Positions 13,220-25,412 are shown, counted from the stretch's first letter. The stretch: DNA of 64,000 nucleotides from Tipula vernalis (GCA_958295665.1 OY282558.1:62360789-62424788); one strand, 5' to 3'. The notes: generated by a model not told the origin, from the letters alone. Translations and numbers: made by a program.

Positions 13220-15450
13220 TAGGCATGTAAGGGCTAAATGGTCACAGTTCGCATGTGTAAGTGCTACGTCCTCGTGGGCTAGCTATTCGGCACAGGCTAA
13301 AGTATGGTGCTAAGGGAGAAATCCTTGACAAGAAACCTAATCTAAGGTGGAACAGCATGGGATGGGAATTTTCAAACGGTTTTTTAGGGTTTAGATCTTT
13401 ATTCCGATATGGACACCTCAGAAGATTAGGCCCTTCATAAGTGAGGGGAACTTCTCTGTGAAAGCAGTGGCAAGTACAAACGGTGGTGACGACCGGAAAA
13501 AGAATGACAGTGTATGTCGGCAAATTTTCTGAAACGAGACAAAGCTTCTGGCGCTGCGGCCACTGAAGGAGATGGCCAGAGGACATCTTAGAGAAGTCGT
13601 TGGAGCAGGAAGCTCAAACCAAAGTTCCTTGGTAGCCAGCTTGGTAGTCAACTCCTGGATGGCTGATGGTGACCATCAAGGTCACAGTACCAACAAGACC
13701 ACAGCACAAGGAAGGTGTTGTATAGCACCTTCCCACACAGTGCTGAATTCTCCGGGTTGGCTATAGTGTTAATTTTAAGTTTGAGATAGTCCAGTCTTAG
13801 TCCAAGGACGGTCAGGGTAGTCAAGTGATCAATCCTGTGGGAGTTACGATAACGATACCCGCCGACAAGGTCCCTGTCAAGGGGTCCTCCGTTCAAGCCG
13901 CTGGAGAGGCCTGGAGGTGGTCAGGCTTCGGGGAGCGGAAACGGTGGAGTAGTGGAGAAGTCTAATCCAGGCCTTCTGAAGAAGGTCCCATAATCACTGC
14001 ACTTATCGCTTATGGTGAAGATTCTGGGGCAAAGAGGCAAGTAGGAGGCTGTAATGGCCTTCGCCTACTGTATTGGGGACTCAGAGCCGACGCCTCCTCT
14101 TGTAGTTAAGCGTAAAGTGCTACAATACCTGATACGTGTGGAGCAGCAGTAACAGTAACACCAATAATAGGAGTGAGTACGTTTGTGAAATTTTGATTAC
14201 CAATGATGAAAACATTGTCAATGGGGGAAAAAAACTTATTCGATTATGAGAAATATATAGAGTGTCCAGACGGATTGAAGTCTGTTCAAAGAACTCTACA
14301 ACTCTAAAGACTTGGCTTTCGACAGCCGTCTGGTTAAATGAAGAAAGCAAAATAATGATGGCCCCTTGGTGGAACGGGGCGCTAGAAAAACTGCAGAAAA
14401 AATCGAGTTTATTGAGCAAGGCTAAACACACCGGTCAATGGAGCGAGTATAAGAAGGGATCATTCAAATGGTTTAGGACTTCTTCAGAAGGCAAACGGGA
14501 AGTTCACTGGGAACCGAAAGGAAACCATAGAGTTACTACCACATACCCACTTTGTGGACTCTGGATGAAGCCCAAGAGGACTCGTCACAGTAAGGTGAGA
14601 TGGACTATTGGCTGTTTCAAACCTTTTAAACCCGCTGGAGGAAACGGCATCTTTCCAGCATTACTTCAAAAAGGTATTGAGGAAATTCTCCCTAGCGTTA
14701 TCCGCCAATTAGCCTTACATCGTTTCTATTGAAAACGATGGAAAAATTTTGGATCCTGAACAGATGGATCAAAAATGGATGACGGGGTAGGAATATACGG
14801 GAGTGGCACTGCTCACTCGAGATCCTTGGATATCAATGCAACCGTCTTTCAAGCAGAAGTGCATGATATAAATCTTTACGCTAGGATAGACACAGCTAAT
14901 GGCCTAAAAGGTTCAATAATATATATTGCATCAGACAGCCAATTGGCCTTAAAGGCCCTTAGGTGTTGTGCCGTTTAATCAAGGCTGGTATGGAACTGAC
15001 GGTTATTAAACATCTGGCAAGTTCAAATAAGGTAACACTATTTTCCATGCCAGGTCATACTGGAATCGACGGAAATGAGGCTGCTGGTGGCCTTGCCCGT
15101 GGGGGTTCTGTGCGTCACTAAGCGGTACCTTAGGGCAGTGGTAAAACGCTGGGAGGACTTAAAAAGAAAGAGGTGAACAGATTTATATCCACTTCATCAG
15201 TCAAGTTAAAGGAGTGTCTTGAACTTAGGAACCCTGAGCAGAGGCTACTAACCGGCTACTCACCATATTAAGAAAATTGGCCTAAGTATGACAGATAGGT
15301 TCAAGAATCAAGAGCACAGATAGTATATTTCACATCATTGTTCAGGTTCGTTAAAAGCCTTAATATCGACTGGATATTTAATTGAACCAGGGTCCAAACA
15401 CAAAATATCTTTTATGTTGCAGTGGCTTACCCAATTGTTTTAATGGTGAC
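13220..15450 (+). mobile_element. Decayed LOA/I-group LINE, same family as the 20083-24810 copy
   Basis: The 5' part matches the better copy (GGTCACA.TTCGCA at about 13234 and AAACCTAATCTAAGGTGGAACAGCAT at about 13340, compared with 20235 and 20360). Coding remnants include the endonuclease-RT linker and RT start (WWNGALEKL at about 14370; RWTIGCFKPFKPAGG at about 14600). An RNase H remnant follows (TDGSK, then FQAEVH and SDSQLALKAL, about 14765-14960), then MPGHTGIDGNE at about 15048 and a worn 3' region. The RT core between about 14700 and 14765 is deleted. The copy is 5' truncated and broken by many stops. No target duplication was found. Confidence 0.8.
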
Positions 15451-16400
15451 CATTGACAAACTTTTGACCTTCTGGCTGTAGCCTGTGCCTCCCATTATGA
15501 TGCAACCAAGTTCAGTTTCTTGGGCAATCGGATCTTGTGAGCATTCTCTAATGGTCTTACTGTAAGTTTGCTGCTTTTGTGGAGATACGTGCGTTTCCCA
15601 TCGCTTATTGCGATCAATCAGTTCCTTCTATGTTCGTTGTTATTTGAAGGATGATGGTTTGATATTATCTATCAATATTGTCGAAGTATTGTTCTTGTTC
15701 ATCACTAACTAAGCATGCAAATTTCTACATGGATTTCGGATGTTTGACCAATAAGTTTTTACATTGTTGCTGGTGATAGTTTCTTTGCCGGTTTTGTCCC
15801 AGTCTCGACAAGATCTTCGGCGTCGTTTTTGTAGAGGCTTCTCATTCGAATTGTTTGGCGCTTTATGAGTTGTTGTAGTTCTGCAGGTTTGTTGAATCTG
15901 ATACCCCATGTTTGTGTTGTTCAAGTGATTGGAATGTCTCATTTTCATCGCTTGTTGTTGTAGTTGAAAATTTTGATTCATCTGATGGTACCGTCTCCGT
16001 TTCGATTTGATGACGATTCGGTGTCGGTCTAACTGGTGGACCATCTTTGTGGAGTATGGGTGGTTTTTGTCTACATCTTGATTGTCAGATAGGTTTTTGT
16101 TTTCCTTGCCACCTTGTTTGGTTGTTTTGGCTCGTTTAGGTATAAGTAATGGTTGGATAGATTCAAAGGACCACCATCCCCATAGATTATAATATTGTAC
16201 ATCTTAAAATGCCTAATGTGTTTTTTTTAGTTTTCCGACGTATTTGACGTAATCGAGTATATTGGTAACTCGACGGAATTATCGTAAGTTGTTGGTTGGC
16301 CTTAGCTTGAATTTATTAGCCAATTTTTCTGATTTATTTATAAAATATTTTAGCATTACCAAGATACGGGGAAATAACATACTGTTACCTTTAGCTTTAT
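15451..16400. other. Unassigned sequence
   Basis: A 112-codon minus-strand frame at 15709-16044 is rich in Gln, Asn, Arg and Thr and resembles nothing I know. Composition differs from its flanks, so this may be worn transposon sequence. No gene is supported. Confidence 0.3.
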
Positions 16401-16419
16401 CATGAAATTGACTGATAAA

Positions 16420-17100
16420 AACTGCAGGAGATGTGGTGAAGAGGGACACGTTGCTAAAATATGTCAGAAAAAATCAAAATGAATGCTCTGTGACGAAAAA
16501 GTCAATAGCCAGTAGAAATAAAAGTAGTCAAAGAGGCTGTTCAGCATCTGTTACAGCAGTCGGTTCCCGAAAATAAAGCAGATATTGCAATTATATGTGA
16601 GCAATACAGAAATCTTCGAAGGAGAACTTGGACATTGGACATATCGCAACCACCCCTACAGGAAATTGGTAGGAGTCCTGCTCCCCAGCTTTGTTAGGGC
16701 CAAGGTCAACGGAATTCACTTTTCTAGCTACTATGCTGATCCTGGTGCGTCGATAGAAGAGTTCAAAACCTTTCTTGATCAACTAAAGATTGGCCCACGT
16801 AGTCGGACACTATCACTGATAGCTATGGTGACTTTAACACATGGGCCATCGATTAGGGAAGCAGAGAATCTAATACCGGAGGAAATGCTATGTTAAAAGT
16901 CTTCGCATGTTTACCGGTTGTATTAATGAATTCATAGGAAATGAACTCACTTTCCAGAGGGATAATGCAAGTTCGATAATTGACCTCACGCTTATGAGCG
17001 ATTGTTTTGTCGACAGAGGTGTAGAATGGAGAGTTACATCCCGATTACGTATAGTTACTGACTTCATAACATTCTTAAGACCCATTTCGTAGTCTACAAG
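16420..17100 (+). pseudogene. R1-like LINE fragment: ORF1 zinc knuckle and endonuclease
   Basis: A CCHC knuckle, CRRCGEEGHVAKIC, is encoded at about 16423-16464 and resembles the ORF1 C-terminus of R1-type LINEs. It is followed by apurinic-endonuclease-like sequence: VLLPSFVRAKVNGIHFSSYY, then IEEFKTFLDQL, an L.LIA.GDFN-like segment split by a frameshift near 16825, and SSIIDLTLMSDC. The product would nick target DNA for target-primed reverse transcription. Several stops and frameshifts show it is dead. It stops near 17100. A matching R1-type RT fragment appears 8 kb downstream at about 25060, with a Gypsy element in between, so the two may be halves of one split element. Confidence 0.7.
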
Positions 17101-18514
17101 TAATCTTAGCTGTGCATTGGTCTTAGAAAATAGTCTTATGTAAGAAATTTTGACGGTCTTATTGGTCATAATTAGACTTTTCTCTTGCAGCAAAATGACG
17201 TCGGTTTTACAAGAAAGTGCGGCCATAAATTTTGTTTATCGGCTAACCTCAAAATGTACGTTAAAGCTGGAAAACTAATGAGTAAAAGGAAAACTAGGTA
17301 TTTGACAGATCAGAAAATTAAGACTAAAATTTTTTTGTTTAAGACAATCTTAGGAGCTTTAACGTCAGAATCGGGGCTAACAAAAATAAAAATAAAACAA
17401 ATGACAATGAAGTATAATGAAGAGAGTGATGCACAGTTAAGACACTATATAGGCAGGGACAGCACTCATGTACTACCACCTGCTACATCCACTTCTTTAC
17501 AAGTACAAAGGGGTGGCTTAGCTACCAATTAAATGCACAACGGTCCATAAGGCGAGAAAATGAGAGAATGGCAAGTAGCGCATTCATGAAACAATCGATC
17601 AACGTAGAACAGCTGTTGAAGAATTGATTGAAAATTTAAGGCGTCAAAATGTAGCGATGAAAAATAAAACCAATAATGATGATGAGGGCCAATCTGTAGT
17701 ACCAGTATCCAGTTCATCATCTAGCGTATAGCTGCACATCTGTTACCAAATCAATCTGGAGGTGACGAGTATCTAATTAAAAAATTAATTATTGACGTCG
17801 ATTAAGCAGCCAAATGTTTAGGATGGTCAGCTAAATAGAAACTAGTGTATGCAAAGAGGTTGCTATCTGGATCAGCAAAAGAGAGATTCTTATTGAAATC
17901 AAATATGTATGATTTCAAGAAAAACTGAAGAAATACGATGAAATAAAGAAGAAAACTAGACAGCACAATAAATCCCATAAAAGTTTCAAGGCTGTGAGTT
18001 CAAAACCTGGAGAAACTACTTTGTTAGAAATGTCAAATCATCATCGATTTGGATTAAGATCTTTTGATTGTAGTGAAATGGAACATGCAGGAAAAGATTG
18101 TCCACGAAAATCAGACAGTCTCAAGTATGGACATATTTCGAAGAAAGTACATTATAACTTTTCGATATGAAAAGATGTTGTGAAAATTGAAATTAAAGGA
18201 TGCGAATTGTTTGCTCTTGTGGACAGAAGTAGCTACAAGGCTTGATGCAAATACTTAAACTTTTAATGCTGCTGGTCCTAAGAAGGTCGATACACTTGGT
18301 CGCTTGTCGCTAACGTGCTAATTGATTCAAAAACAATGAAGAAGTTCCCGCCTGAAGTGTGTCTAATCCGTGACGATGAAGTTGATCTCATGCGTATTAA
18401 TGATTATTATGTTAGCAACAATGTATCAAGAATGAAAGTAAACTACAATCCTGCTAATAAAATTTTAAATCTTAATGTCGAATCAAAGCTTACTCTAAAA
18501 GAAGATTAGCTCCA

Positions 18515-19084
18515 ATGGAACTTACTATTGTTCGTGAGCAAGTTGATGAATGCTTAAATGAAGGTGTTATCCAACCCAGTTTATCTGAATCTGCGAGTCC
18601 GGTAGTGCTAACTAACAAAAAAGATGGGTGGAAGAGGCTGTGCATAGACTGGAGATTAAATGAATTTATTGTGAAAGAAAAATTTCTGCTCCCTCTAATC
18701 GAAGTTGAGATCACTAAGCTCCAACCAAATATTTTACAACGCATTTTTTATGTCCCTATTACCAAAGATTCGGACTTTATGATCAAAAAATTGCTGAGGG
18801 TTAGGCAACAGCCGAATGGAAGAAATTGTGTGTATTTATTTGCAGTCAGTATTGTGTCGGAGCAGAATGAGTAAATGTCAATTTCTTCAAATATCAGTGG
18901 AAAACCTTGGCGCTATCAAGTAACTGGCGGCAATATTAAACCTTCAGAGGCAAAGACGCAATTGATTCGAAAATTCAAAGTTCCAACAAATTTGAAGAAA
19001 TTGCAAAGTTTTTTAGGACTCACGGGATACTTTCGCAAATTTGTTGAAGGAAGGCTATGTCATGATTGTGAGTACGGCCGCTAA
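18515..19084 (+). pseudogene. Gypsy reverse transcriptase remnant
   Basis: Two open stretches, 18515-18874 and 18875-19084, carry RT start motifs (EGVIQPSLSESASPVVLTNK) and the conserved FLGLTGYFRKFV of the region after the catalytic core. The catalytic YVDD region itself is not visible, so the core is deleted or lost. RT would copy element RNA into DNA; this copy cannot. Confidence 0.75.
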
Positions 19085-20068
19085 CAAATCTGCAATCGAA
19101 AAACGTCAAATTTCATTTTGGTCCAGAGCAGCTGAAAGCGTTTGAGACAATCAAAGAAGTAATAGTCGAGAAATTTATTATATGGAAGCAGAAACAGAAC
19201 TTCATATGGATGCTTGCATGTTTGGTCTCGGTGCTTTACTTCTTCAAAAATCAATGGATGATATGCATTGACAACACCATGTCCGGACAATTTTGACTAT
19301 ATTATTGACCGTAATTGCTTTGACTTAGAGAATGGTATTTCGCTGTTGGTGGTCCCGAAAAAATAGAGAAGATAAAATCATGAAAATATGTCATGAGCAG
19401 GGGCTTTTGCTGTCAAAAAAACACAAGAACTGGTGTGTCGGCAGTTTTGTATCCCCAAACCGGTTCAGAAGATCAAGATGTGCTTAATGAATTCGTCCTG
19501 TCGGACGACAGGAAGGATTCCTGAATCCACACAGATCATCTTGCGAGTTTAGTGGCTACAAAGAAATAGTACCGCTACATATTTTGTATTGTAGATGGTT
19601 TCCCCAAATTCTTATGGTTGTTTGTATCCCACTAAAACTTTTTCAGCCAAAGAAGCAATTTAGAAGATAGAGGTGCAGAAAGTTATTTTTTGAAATCCAA
19701 AAATGTTGTTATTGTTCATGGAGGTGCTTTCTGTTCCGCTGAATTTCTGGAGTACTGTGAAAACGAGGGGTTTCCAAAGGCTTACTATCAGGAGCGGCAG
19801 AGTTTGAAGGAAGATGCAAAACAAAACTTTCAAAAGGTTCAAGACGAAAATAAGAAGAAATTTACCAAGCGGCGAAAAACCCAAACCAATATAAAATCGG
19901 TGACATGGTAATGATTAAGCGAATATAATTCAGTCGAGGCAATAAGATTCAATAAAAATTTCTAACAGCCTCTATTGACTTCTACTAAGTAGCGTCGAAA
20001 ATATGAAACGGTATTATGTTGGGGTGTCCGACGATGATGATAAAGCCGATGCTGAGGAGAAGGCAAGC

Positions 20069-20082
20069 AACATATTGTTGTC
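20069..20082. repeat. Target site duplication, left copy (AACATATTGTTGTC)
   Basis: The same 14 bases occur at 24811-24824, just past the LINE 3' tail. The first bases are ambiguous because the tail itself is AAT-rich. Confidence 0.85.
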
Positions 20083-20589
20083 GGTGATTTGGCGTCTACT
20101 GGAGGGGGGGATCAAAGTTGAGTAGATTAATCTACCAGCTCCGTAACCTTTCGGTAGGGTGCATATTACGCGAGCTGTTCTGGTCATGTTTTAGGCAGCT
20201 GGCGTGATGGGTACAATTGTGGAAGGGGTAACCTGGTCACAATTCGCAGGTGTACGTACTGCCTCCTCGTGGCAATTACCGGTAACTGAGGCCGTTTGGT
20301 ACTTCTGACCATTTGGCTCAGGCTAAAGTACGGCGCTAAAAGAGAAAACCTTGATAAAAAACCCTAATCTAAGGTGGAACAGCATATGCCGATGGATGAA
20401 TGGCAGATAGGTTAATCAGTCCAAAGTATGCGGACTCTGGATACCAGGCGCCCTCCAGTTTTATTTAGCCTTCCTGTAGTAAATCTGGGTGTCCCACAGG
20501 CGATTTTCTTTTCCCAGCAACTCGTGGAACAAAATTTTAAAACAATCTTCGGCCTGGTTGGCTGGTACTAACCTGTGCTGACCGGGCCA

Positions 20590-21330
20590 CTGTTCAGTGG
20601 CTCAGGGAGGCCATAGGAAATATTAAGCCATGGGAGGGTGCACAGCTGATCGTGGCCGAGGCGGAAAACCTGCCTCGAGCCAGGATTGTGTTCGGCACCT
20701 TCCCAAATAGTGCTGAATTGCCCACGGAGAAGCTTTTTGGTTTATCAAAAGCCAAAACGAGGGCATGCAGGCGACCAACTGGAGAGTGATCAGGAGAGAG
20801 GCGAAAGGCTCTTCGGCCTTTTGCACCTTCTCTATGAACTACTCTTAAGTTGAGAAGCTCAAGCGGGTTGGCTTTAAGGTCAACTATAAGTTTGGGCTGT
20901 CCAATTGCTTCCCAAGGGTGGTCAGGGTGGTGCTAAACCGGCTTCTGTCGGCGGGACCCAAGTGGTCAAGCCTGTGGAAGCTACGGTAACGGCAGCTAAT
21001 ACCACCGGGGTGACCGCCCTCTCCAGGAGACAGGTGAAGAGAAGGCGGGAAAGAAAGAGAAAGGCGTCAGTGGTTCCACGGGAAAAGGCCCCGCAAGGGC
21101 TCCCCCCGCGCAAGCCACTGGAGAGACCTGAGGCTCTCAGGCAGCGGGGGCCAGCAGAACGGCGATGGAGGACACTGGTCAGCCATCGGCCGGACAAAAA
21201 AAGCATGCGGGTGGTGGCGGTGCTGAAAAGGAGGCTGAGCAGGGCCTTCGAAAAAAATAAAGGCATACATCGCCTGCCTGCAGATAAACCTGCGTCATGC
21301 AAAGGCGTCTTCGGACGTCCTTTGTCGTAG
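20590..21330 (+). pseudogene. LINE ORF1 remnant (nucleic-acid-binding protein)
   Basis: Frame changes link an N-terminal part (AENLPRARIVFGTFPNSAELP, about 20655-20720), a middle part (NWRVIRREAKGSSAFCTFSMNYS, about 20779-20848) and a Pro/Arg-rich C-terminal part open at 20905-21330. The middle matches in layout the ORF1 of the other LINE family in this window (GNWKIVKQEEAKGDSKLSIMVLNKE), so both are one clade. The type resembles the insect DUF4780-like ORF1; that name is from memory. Confidence 0.65.
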
Positions 21331-21352
21331 GTTTATCTGCCAAAACATTGGC

Positions 21353-21800
21353 ATGGCTCTAATCCAGGAGCCATGGGTGATTAGTAACCAGATTAGAGGT
21401 ATACCAAATCAAGTGGGTAAGTTAATATATCATAACGGAACTCAGAGTCCAAGAGCGGCTTTGTTGGCCAGTTCGCAAATTAATTTTATTCCCATTTCAG
21501 AGTTCATCTCCAGGGACTTGGTTGCAGTAATGGTGGAGGTTCTGGGTGAAGGAGGCAGACAGGAGGCTATAACGGCCTCCGCCTACTTTCCTGGAGACTC
21601 AGATTTAATTCCTCCACTTGACATTAGGCGGCTCATAGCTCATTGCAAACGCAATGGGCTGGCCTAGCTGATAGGATGCGATGCAAACGCGCACCACACG
21701 GTGTGGGCTATCACGGACATCAATAACAGGGGTGAGTACATTTTTGAATTTCTGATCTCAAATAATGTAGACATTGTCAATAAACTGGCATGTGTCTGAT
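21353..21800 (+). pseudogene. LINE AP-endonuclease domain, interrupted
   Basis: The open stretch from 21353 encodes the start of an apurinic-type endonuclease (LIQEPWVISNQIRGI). A stop near 21665 interrupts it, after which the same frame continues with LIGCDANAHHTVWAITDINNRGEY. The GCDANAHH segment carries the conserved Asp-Asn pair of the family. The expected SDH motif follows in another frame (EASLSDHLHIRFDL, about 21800). Confidence 0.75.
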
Positions 21801-22003
21801 GAGGCCTCATTATCGGATCACTTGCACATCAGATTCGATTTGGCGGCTAAGACCATGCAGCGGCAGGAAATCAGAATTCCAAAACTGACCGACTGGGACT
21901 CTTATAGAGTCTCACTCGAATCAGAAATGCCCTCGGTTATGAGGAACATAGTCTCCACAAGGTTTGGAGATCTGTTCGAAACCAGCTGCATAATTCTATA
22001 CAC

Positions 22004-23521
22004 TTGGCTTACGAGAACAGCTGCCCGGTTAAGCGAAGAGAGTCCACAAAGATGGTCCCTTGGTGGAACGGGACGCTGGGTAAACTGAGGAAAAAATCGA
22101 GAAGATTATTCTACAAGGCTAAACGCACCGATGAATGGGGCGAGTATAAGATGGCCTTGACGGAATATAATCTCGAACTAAGAAGATCCAAGAGGGCTAC
22201 CTGGAGGAATTTCTGTGAGGGAATCAATGAATTCCCCTCTGCAGCTCGTCTTCAGAAAGCCCTGTCCAGGGATCATTCAAATGGTTTAAGACTTCTCCAT
22301 AAGCTAGATGGGAGGTTCACTGAAAACCGGAAGGAAACCTTAGAGGTACTGCTAGAGCCTCACTTTCCGGATTCAGTAGTGGTAGGAGCCCAAGAAGACT
22401 CGCATGATCCCTCAAGTGAGGTGGCCTATGCGCCTCACAGTAGGATCTGGAGTCTCTCTGGGAAAATTTTCACACCCAACAAGGTGCGATGGGCTATTGG
22501 GTCTTTCAAACCTTTCAAATCCGCTGGAGGGGATGTTATCTTTCCACCTTTACTTCAAAAAGGTATTGAGAAAATACTCCCCAGCTTGATCGAGATGTTT
22601 CGGGCAAGTTATGCTTTTAACTATATTCCGAAACTGTGGAGGAAAGTAAATGTGGTCTTTATACCAAAGGGTGGGGGTAATCCAGACACCCAGGCCAGAG
22701 CATATCGGCCAATTAGCCTCACATCGTTTCTATTGAAGACGATGGAAAAAATCCTGGACTATCAAATAAGAAGTGAAGTCCTAGGAAAGAATCCGCTGCA
22801 TCGGGACCAGTTTGCGTCTCAAACTGGTAAATCCACGGTGATGGCCCTTAGCGGTCTAGTCCCGAGGATTGAAAAAGCAGTGATATATAAAGAAATTGCC
22901 CTTTGTGCCTTTGTGGACATTGAGGGGGCGTTCCATAATACCTTCTATGGATCTATAGAGAGGGCAGCAATGGGAAAAAGGGTTGCACTTTCTACAATTA
23001 GGTGGATCCGTTCAATGCTGGAACATCGTGAGATTACTGCCAGACTAGGTGGCGAGTCAGTAACCATCAAGGCCGTAAAGGGCTGTCCCCAGGGAGGCGT
23101 ACTATCTCCTCTTTTATGGTCATTGGTTATTGACGGACTACTGGTCCTTCTGAGAAGCCATGGGTTTGATGTCCAGGGCTATGCAGATGATGTGGCTATC
23201 ATAATCAGAGGCAAGTTTGATGAGGTCATTTCTGATCGCATGCAAAATGCACTCAATATAATATGGCATTGGTATTACCAGGAAGGACTCAGTGTCAATT
23301 CAAACAAGACTGTCATTGTTCCTTTTACGAGCAGGAAAAAGCTTGCGTTGACAGCTCCCTCGTTAAACGGTACTACTGTGCCTTTTTCCAGCGATGTTAA
23401 ATATCTAAGGGTTATCGTAGAACAAAAACTGAACTGGAATCAACATTTGTTGAAAGTTCAAAATAGAGCCACCAAGGCTTTCTGGGCCATGGGCGTACTG
23501 GCCATTTCTTACAGTTATTAG
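22004..23521 (+). CDS. LINE reverse transcriptase, open over 505 codons
   Basis: The frame runs from the endonuclease-RT linker (MVPWWNGTLGKLRKKSRR) through a complete RT. Visible blocks are FKPFKSAGGDVIFPPLLQKG, WRKVNVVFIPKGG, AYRPISLTSFLLKTMEKIL, CAFVDIEGAFHN (catalytic Asp of block A), GCPQGGVLSPLLW (block B) and QGYADDVAI at about 23174-23200 (catalytic YADD of block C). It ends in the thumb at 23521 with an early stop, so the downstream RNase H lies in another frame. RT copies LINE RNA at the nicked target. There is no start-codon logic of its own; it is a segment of ORF2. Confidence 0.9.
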   Translation: MAYENSCPVKRRESTKMVPWWNGTLGKLRKKSRRLFYKAKRTDEWGEYKMALTEYNLELRRSKRATWRNFCEGINEFPSAARLQKALSRDHSNGLRLLHKLDGRFTENRKETLEVLLEPHFPDSVVVGAQEDSHDPSSEVAYAPHSRIWSLSGKIFTPNKVRWAIGSFKPFKSAGGDVIFPPLLQKGIEKILPSLIEMFRASYAFNYIPKLWRKVNVVFIPKGGGNPDTQARAYRPISLTSFLLKTMEKILDYQIRSEVLGKNPLHRDQFASQTGKSTVMALSGLVPRIEKAVIYKEIALCAFVDIEGAFHNTFYGSIERAAMGKRVALSTIRWIRSMLEHREITARLGGESVTIKAVKGCPQGGVLSPLLWSLVIDGLLVLLRSHGFDVQGYADDVAIIIRGKFDEVISDRMQNALNIIWHWYYQEGLSVNSNKTVIVPFTSRKKLALTAPSLNGTTVPFSSDVKYLRVIVEQKLNWNQHLLKVQNRATKAFWAMGVLAISYSY

Positions 23522-23934
23522 GCCTATGGTCACCTACGCATCGGTTGTATAGTGGCCTAAAACTGAGCAGAAGGCGCCGCAAACCTTATTGAACAAGGTT
23601 CAGCGTGTAGCCTGCATCGGTGTTACGGGATCAATGAAGTCATGTCCAACCGCGGCGGTGGAGACACTTCTAGGACTGACACCGTCACACCTGCATATTA
23701 AAAAGGATGCTGCAATTATGCCCTGAAAATGCAGGCGGAAGGAAATATCAAATCAGGCAATATGGTGGGTCATTTGGAAATCCTTAAGGAATTTCAGAAA
23801 GACCCTACCATAGGAATGCCTTCCGACTGTATGCCAGCTAAACTGGACTTCCACAAACCATTCTGTGTTAGGTTACCTGACCGGGATGTGTGGAGGGCTG
23901 GTGGACCATCCTTTGAGCGAGGGTCCATGGTATG

Positions 23935-24640
23935 ATTTACAGATGGATCAAAAACGGAAGATGGGGCGGGGATAGGAATACACGGGAGTGGCACTACCCT
24001 CACGAAGTCCTTGGGTATCAATGCTACCGTTTTTCAAGCAGAAGTACATGCTATAGAACTTTGCGCTAGGATAGGCATAGCAAAAGGCCTCAACGATGCA
24101 AAGATTTATATTGTATCAGACAGCCAATCGGCCTTAAAAGCTCTTAGGTCTTGTACCGTTGAGTCAAGGCTGGTATGGGATTGTCTGAAGGTTATTAAAA
24201 ATCTGGCAGGCTCAAATAAGGTAATACTTATGTGGGTGCCAGGTCATACTCGCCCGTGTGGGTTCTGCCTCTCCATTTATTGGACCAGAACCCTTCTGCG
24301 GCGTCTCTAAGGGACACCTTAGAGCAGCGGTAAAACGCTGGGAGGATGTTCAAAAGTCCTCCTACTGGCGCAGAATTCCAGGTTTACGACATGCGAAGAA
24401 ATTTATATCACCTTCGCCTGTCAGGGTTAAGGAGTGTCTTGAACTTAAGAAACCTGAGTTGAGGCTGCTTACTGGCTTCCTCACAGGTCATGTCTCCTTA
24501 AGGTATCACCTTAAGAAGATGGGCCTAAGTACGACAGATGGATGCCGCTTCTGCGATCTGGAAGCGGAATCAGGGAACATGTTCTGTGCCATTTCCCAGC
24601 CATTTTCCAGCAAAGACTGCAACATCTAGGAGGGAGAACA
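23935..24640 (+). pseudogene. LINE RNase H and C-terminal zinc-type domain
   Basis: RNase H motifs are FTDGSK (about 23935), VFQAEVHAIELCA (about 24030) and VSDSQSALKAL (about 24115). WVPGHT at about 24234 is then joined by a small deletion to sequence that, in the older copy at 15050-15115, lies about 40 bases further on. This removes the usual G-N-E-x-A segment with the last catalytic Asp region. The C-terminal part keeps LTGFLTGHVSLRYHLKKMG and CRFCDLEAES, the cysteine motif common at the end of such ORF2 proteins. Confidence 0.75.
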
Positions 24641-24824
24641 ATGAGCCCGGATAGTATGTATCTTGTACCGGCCAGTAGTATTATCAGATTCATTAAGAGA
24701 CTGAATATTGACTGGACGGATAATTAAGTAGGATCCAGCACAATAGATTTTTTAGGTCGCGGTGCGAGGTGGCTTATCGCCCACATGACCCTTCAATCAA
24801 TAATAATAATAACATATTGTTGTC

Positions 24825-25059
24825 ATCCGGGTGGGACGACCGTTTAGAAAGCTCAAAATTCGTAGAGTGTTCAGTTCCAAAAAATAGCAAGCGTCTACAT
24901 TCATACATAGTGGTCACTAAACCATTGTGAACCAACTGCTAGAAAGGGGAAGGAACTCACAATGGTTGAAATGCGAATACGTTCGATAAAAACATTTCCC
25001 TGTTTATGAAGGAGGATACCGTACTCAGTCACTCAATTCAACCAAGGCTTATACACTGC
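24825..25059 (+). pseudogene. Gypsy continuation after the LINE, extent uncertain
   Basis: Directly after the second target duplication an open stretch (SGWDDRLESSKFVECSVPKNSKRLHS) continues in phase with coding-like sequence upstream of 20083 once the LINE and one duplication are removed. This is the resumed 3' part of the interrupted Gypsy. Its right boundary with the R1-like fragment is not visible. Confidence 0.5.
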
Positions 25060-25412
25060 TACAGATCTGTGATGAAGAAATTTAGAAGTAATCGCACTAC
25101 TACTCCCAATGTCCGGTAATGTTGTACAACATAGTGAATCACCTATTCCTGGAACAAACCGAAATTGTACTGCAAATATCGGGAGAACGAAGGAACAAGG
25201 AGAAGGTTCTAAAAGGCATATTCCAACAAGGGAACAAAAAAGCTCTTAGCTCGGATAACGTTCCAAACATAGTGTTGAAGTCGGCTGTTCAAACATACCC
25301 AAACATCTTCACTGAGATATACACTGGATGCTTAGTAGAAGGAATATTCCCTATTAAATGGAAGTATCCAAGGGTGGTATTGTTGCCGAAAGAAGACAAA
25401 CGGGAGGGTTGA
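25060..25412 (+). pseudogene. R1-like LINE reverse transcriptase fragment
   Basis: Encoded motifs YRSVMKKFRSNRTTTP and, after a frameshift, KALSSDNVPNIVLKSAVQTYP, FTEIYTGCLVEGIFPIKWKYPRVVLLPKEDK match the opening RT blocks of R1-type LINEs (PGPDGIPN..LK; FP..WK...LVLLPK). It stops before the catalytic blocks. It is probably the downstream half of the element whose endonuclease lies at 16420-17100. Confidence 0.7.

Larger units (their letters stand above)
17185..20082 (+). mobile_element. Decayed Ty3/Gypsy element, 5' part (gag to integrase)
   Basis: Heavily broken but ordered coding remnants are visible. A gag-like stretch lies at 17185-17532. A knuckle-like segment follows at about 18065-18130 (CSEMEHAGKDCPRK) and protease-like ALVDRSS at about 18210. 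RT opens at 18515-18730 (REQVDECLNEGVIQPS, SPVVLTNKKDGWKRLCIDWR, FLLPLIEVEI). RT thumb and RNase H follow at 18940-19260 (LKKLQSFLGLTGYFRKFV). Integrase-like segments lie at about 19370-19420 and 19690-19910 (GGAFCSAEFLEYCENEG, KKFTKRRK). Order and motifs fit Gypsy pol. The element is interrupted at 20083 by a LINE, and coding-like sequence resumes at 24825. No LTRs were recognised. Confidence 0.75.
20083..24810 (+). mobile_element. LOA/I-group LINE, about 4.7 kb, inserted in the Gypsy element
   Basis: The element is bounded by 14-bp direct repeats and ends in a (TAA)n-type tail, as non-poly(A) I-group LINEs do. Order: 5' region; ORF1 remnant (about 20590-21330); AP endonuclease (about 21353-21800); RT (22004-23521); RNase H and C-terminal domain (about 23935-24640); 3' UTR and tail. 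Removing it rejoins the Gypsy-derived open stretch on either side. ORF1 and the endonuclease are broken by stops and frameshifts, and RNase H has a small deletion, so it is probably inactive, but RT is intact over 505 codons. Confidence 0.9.
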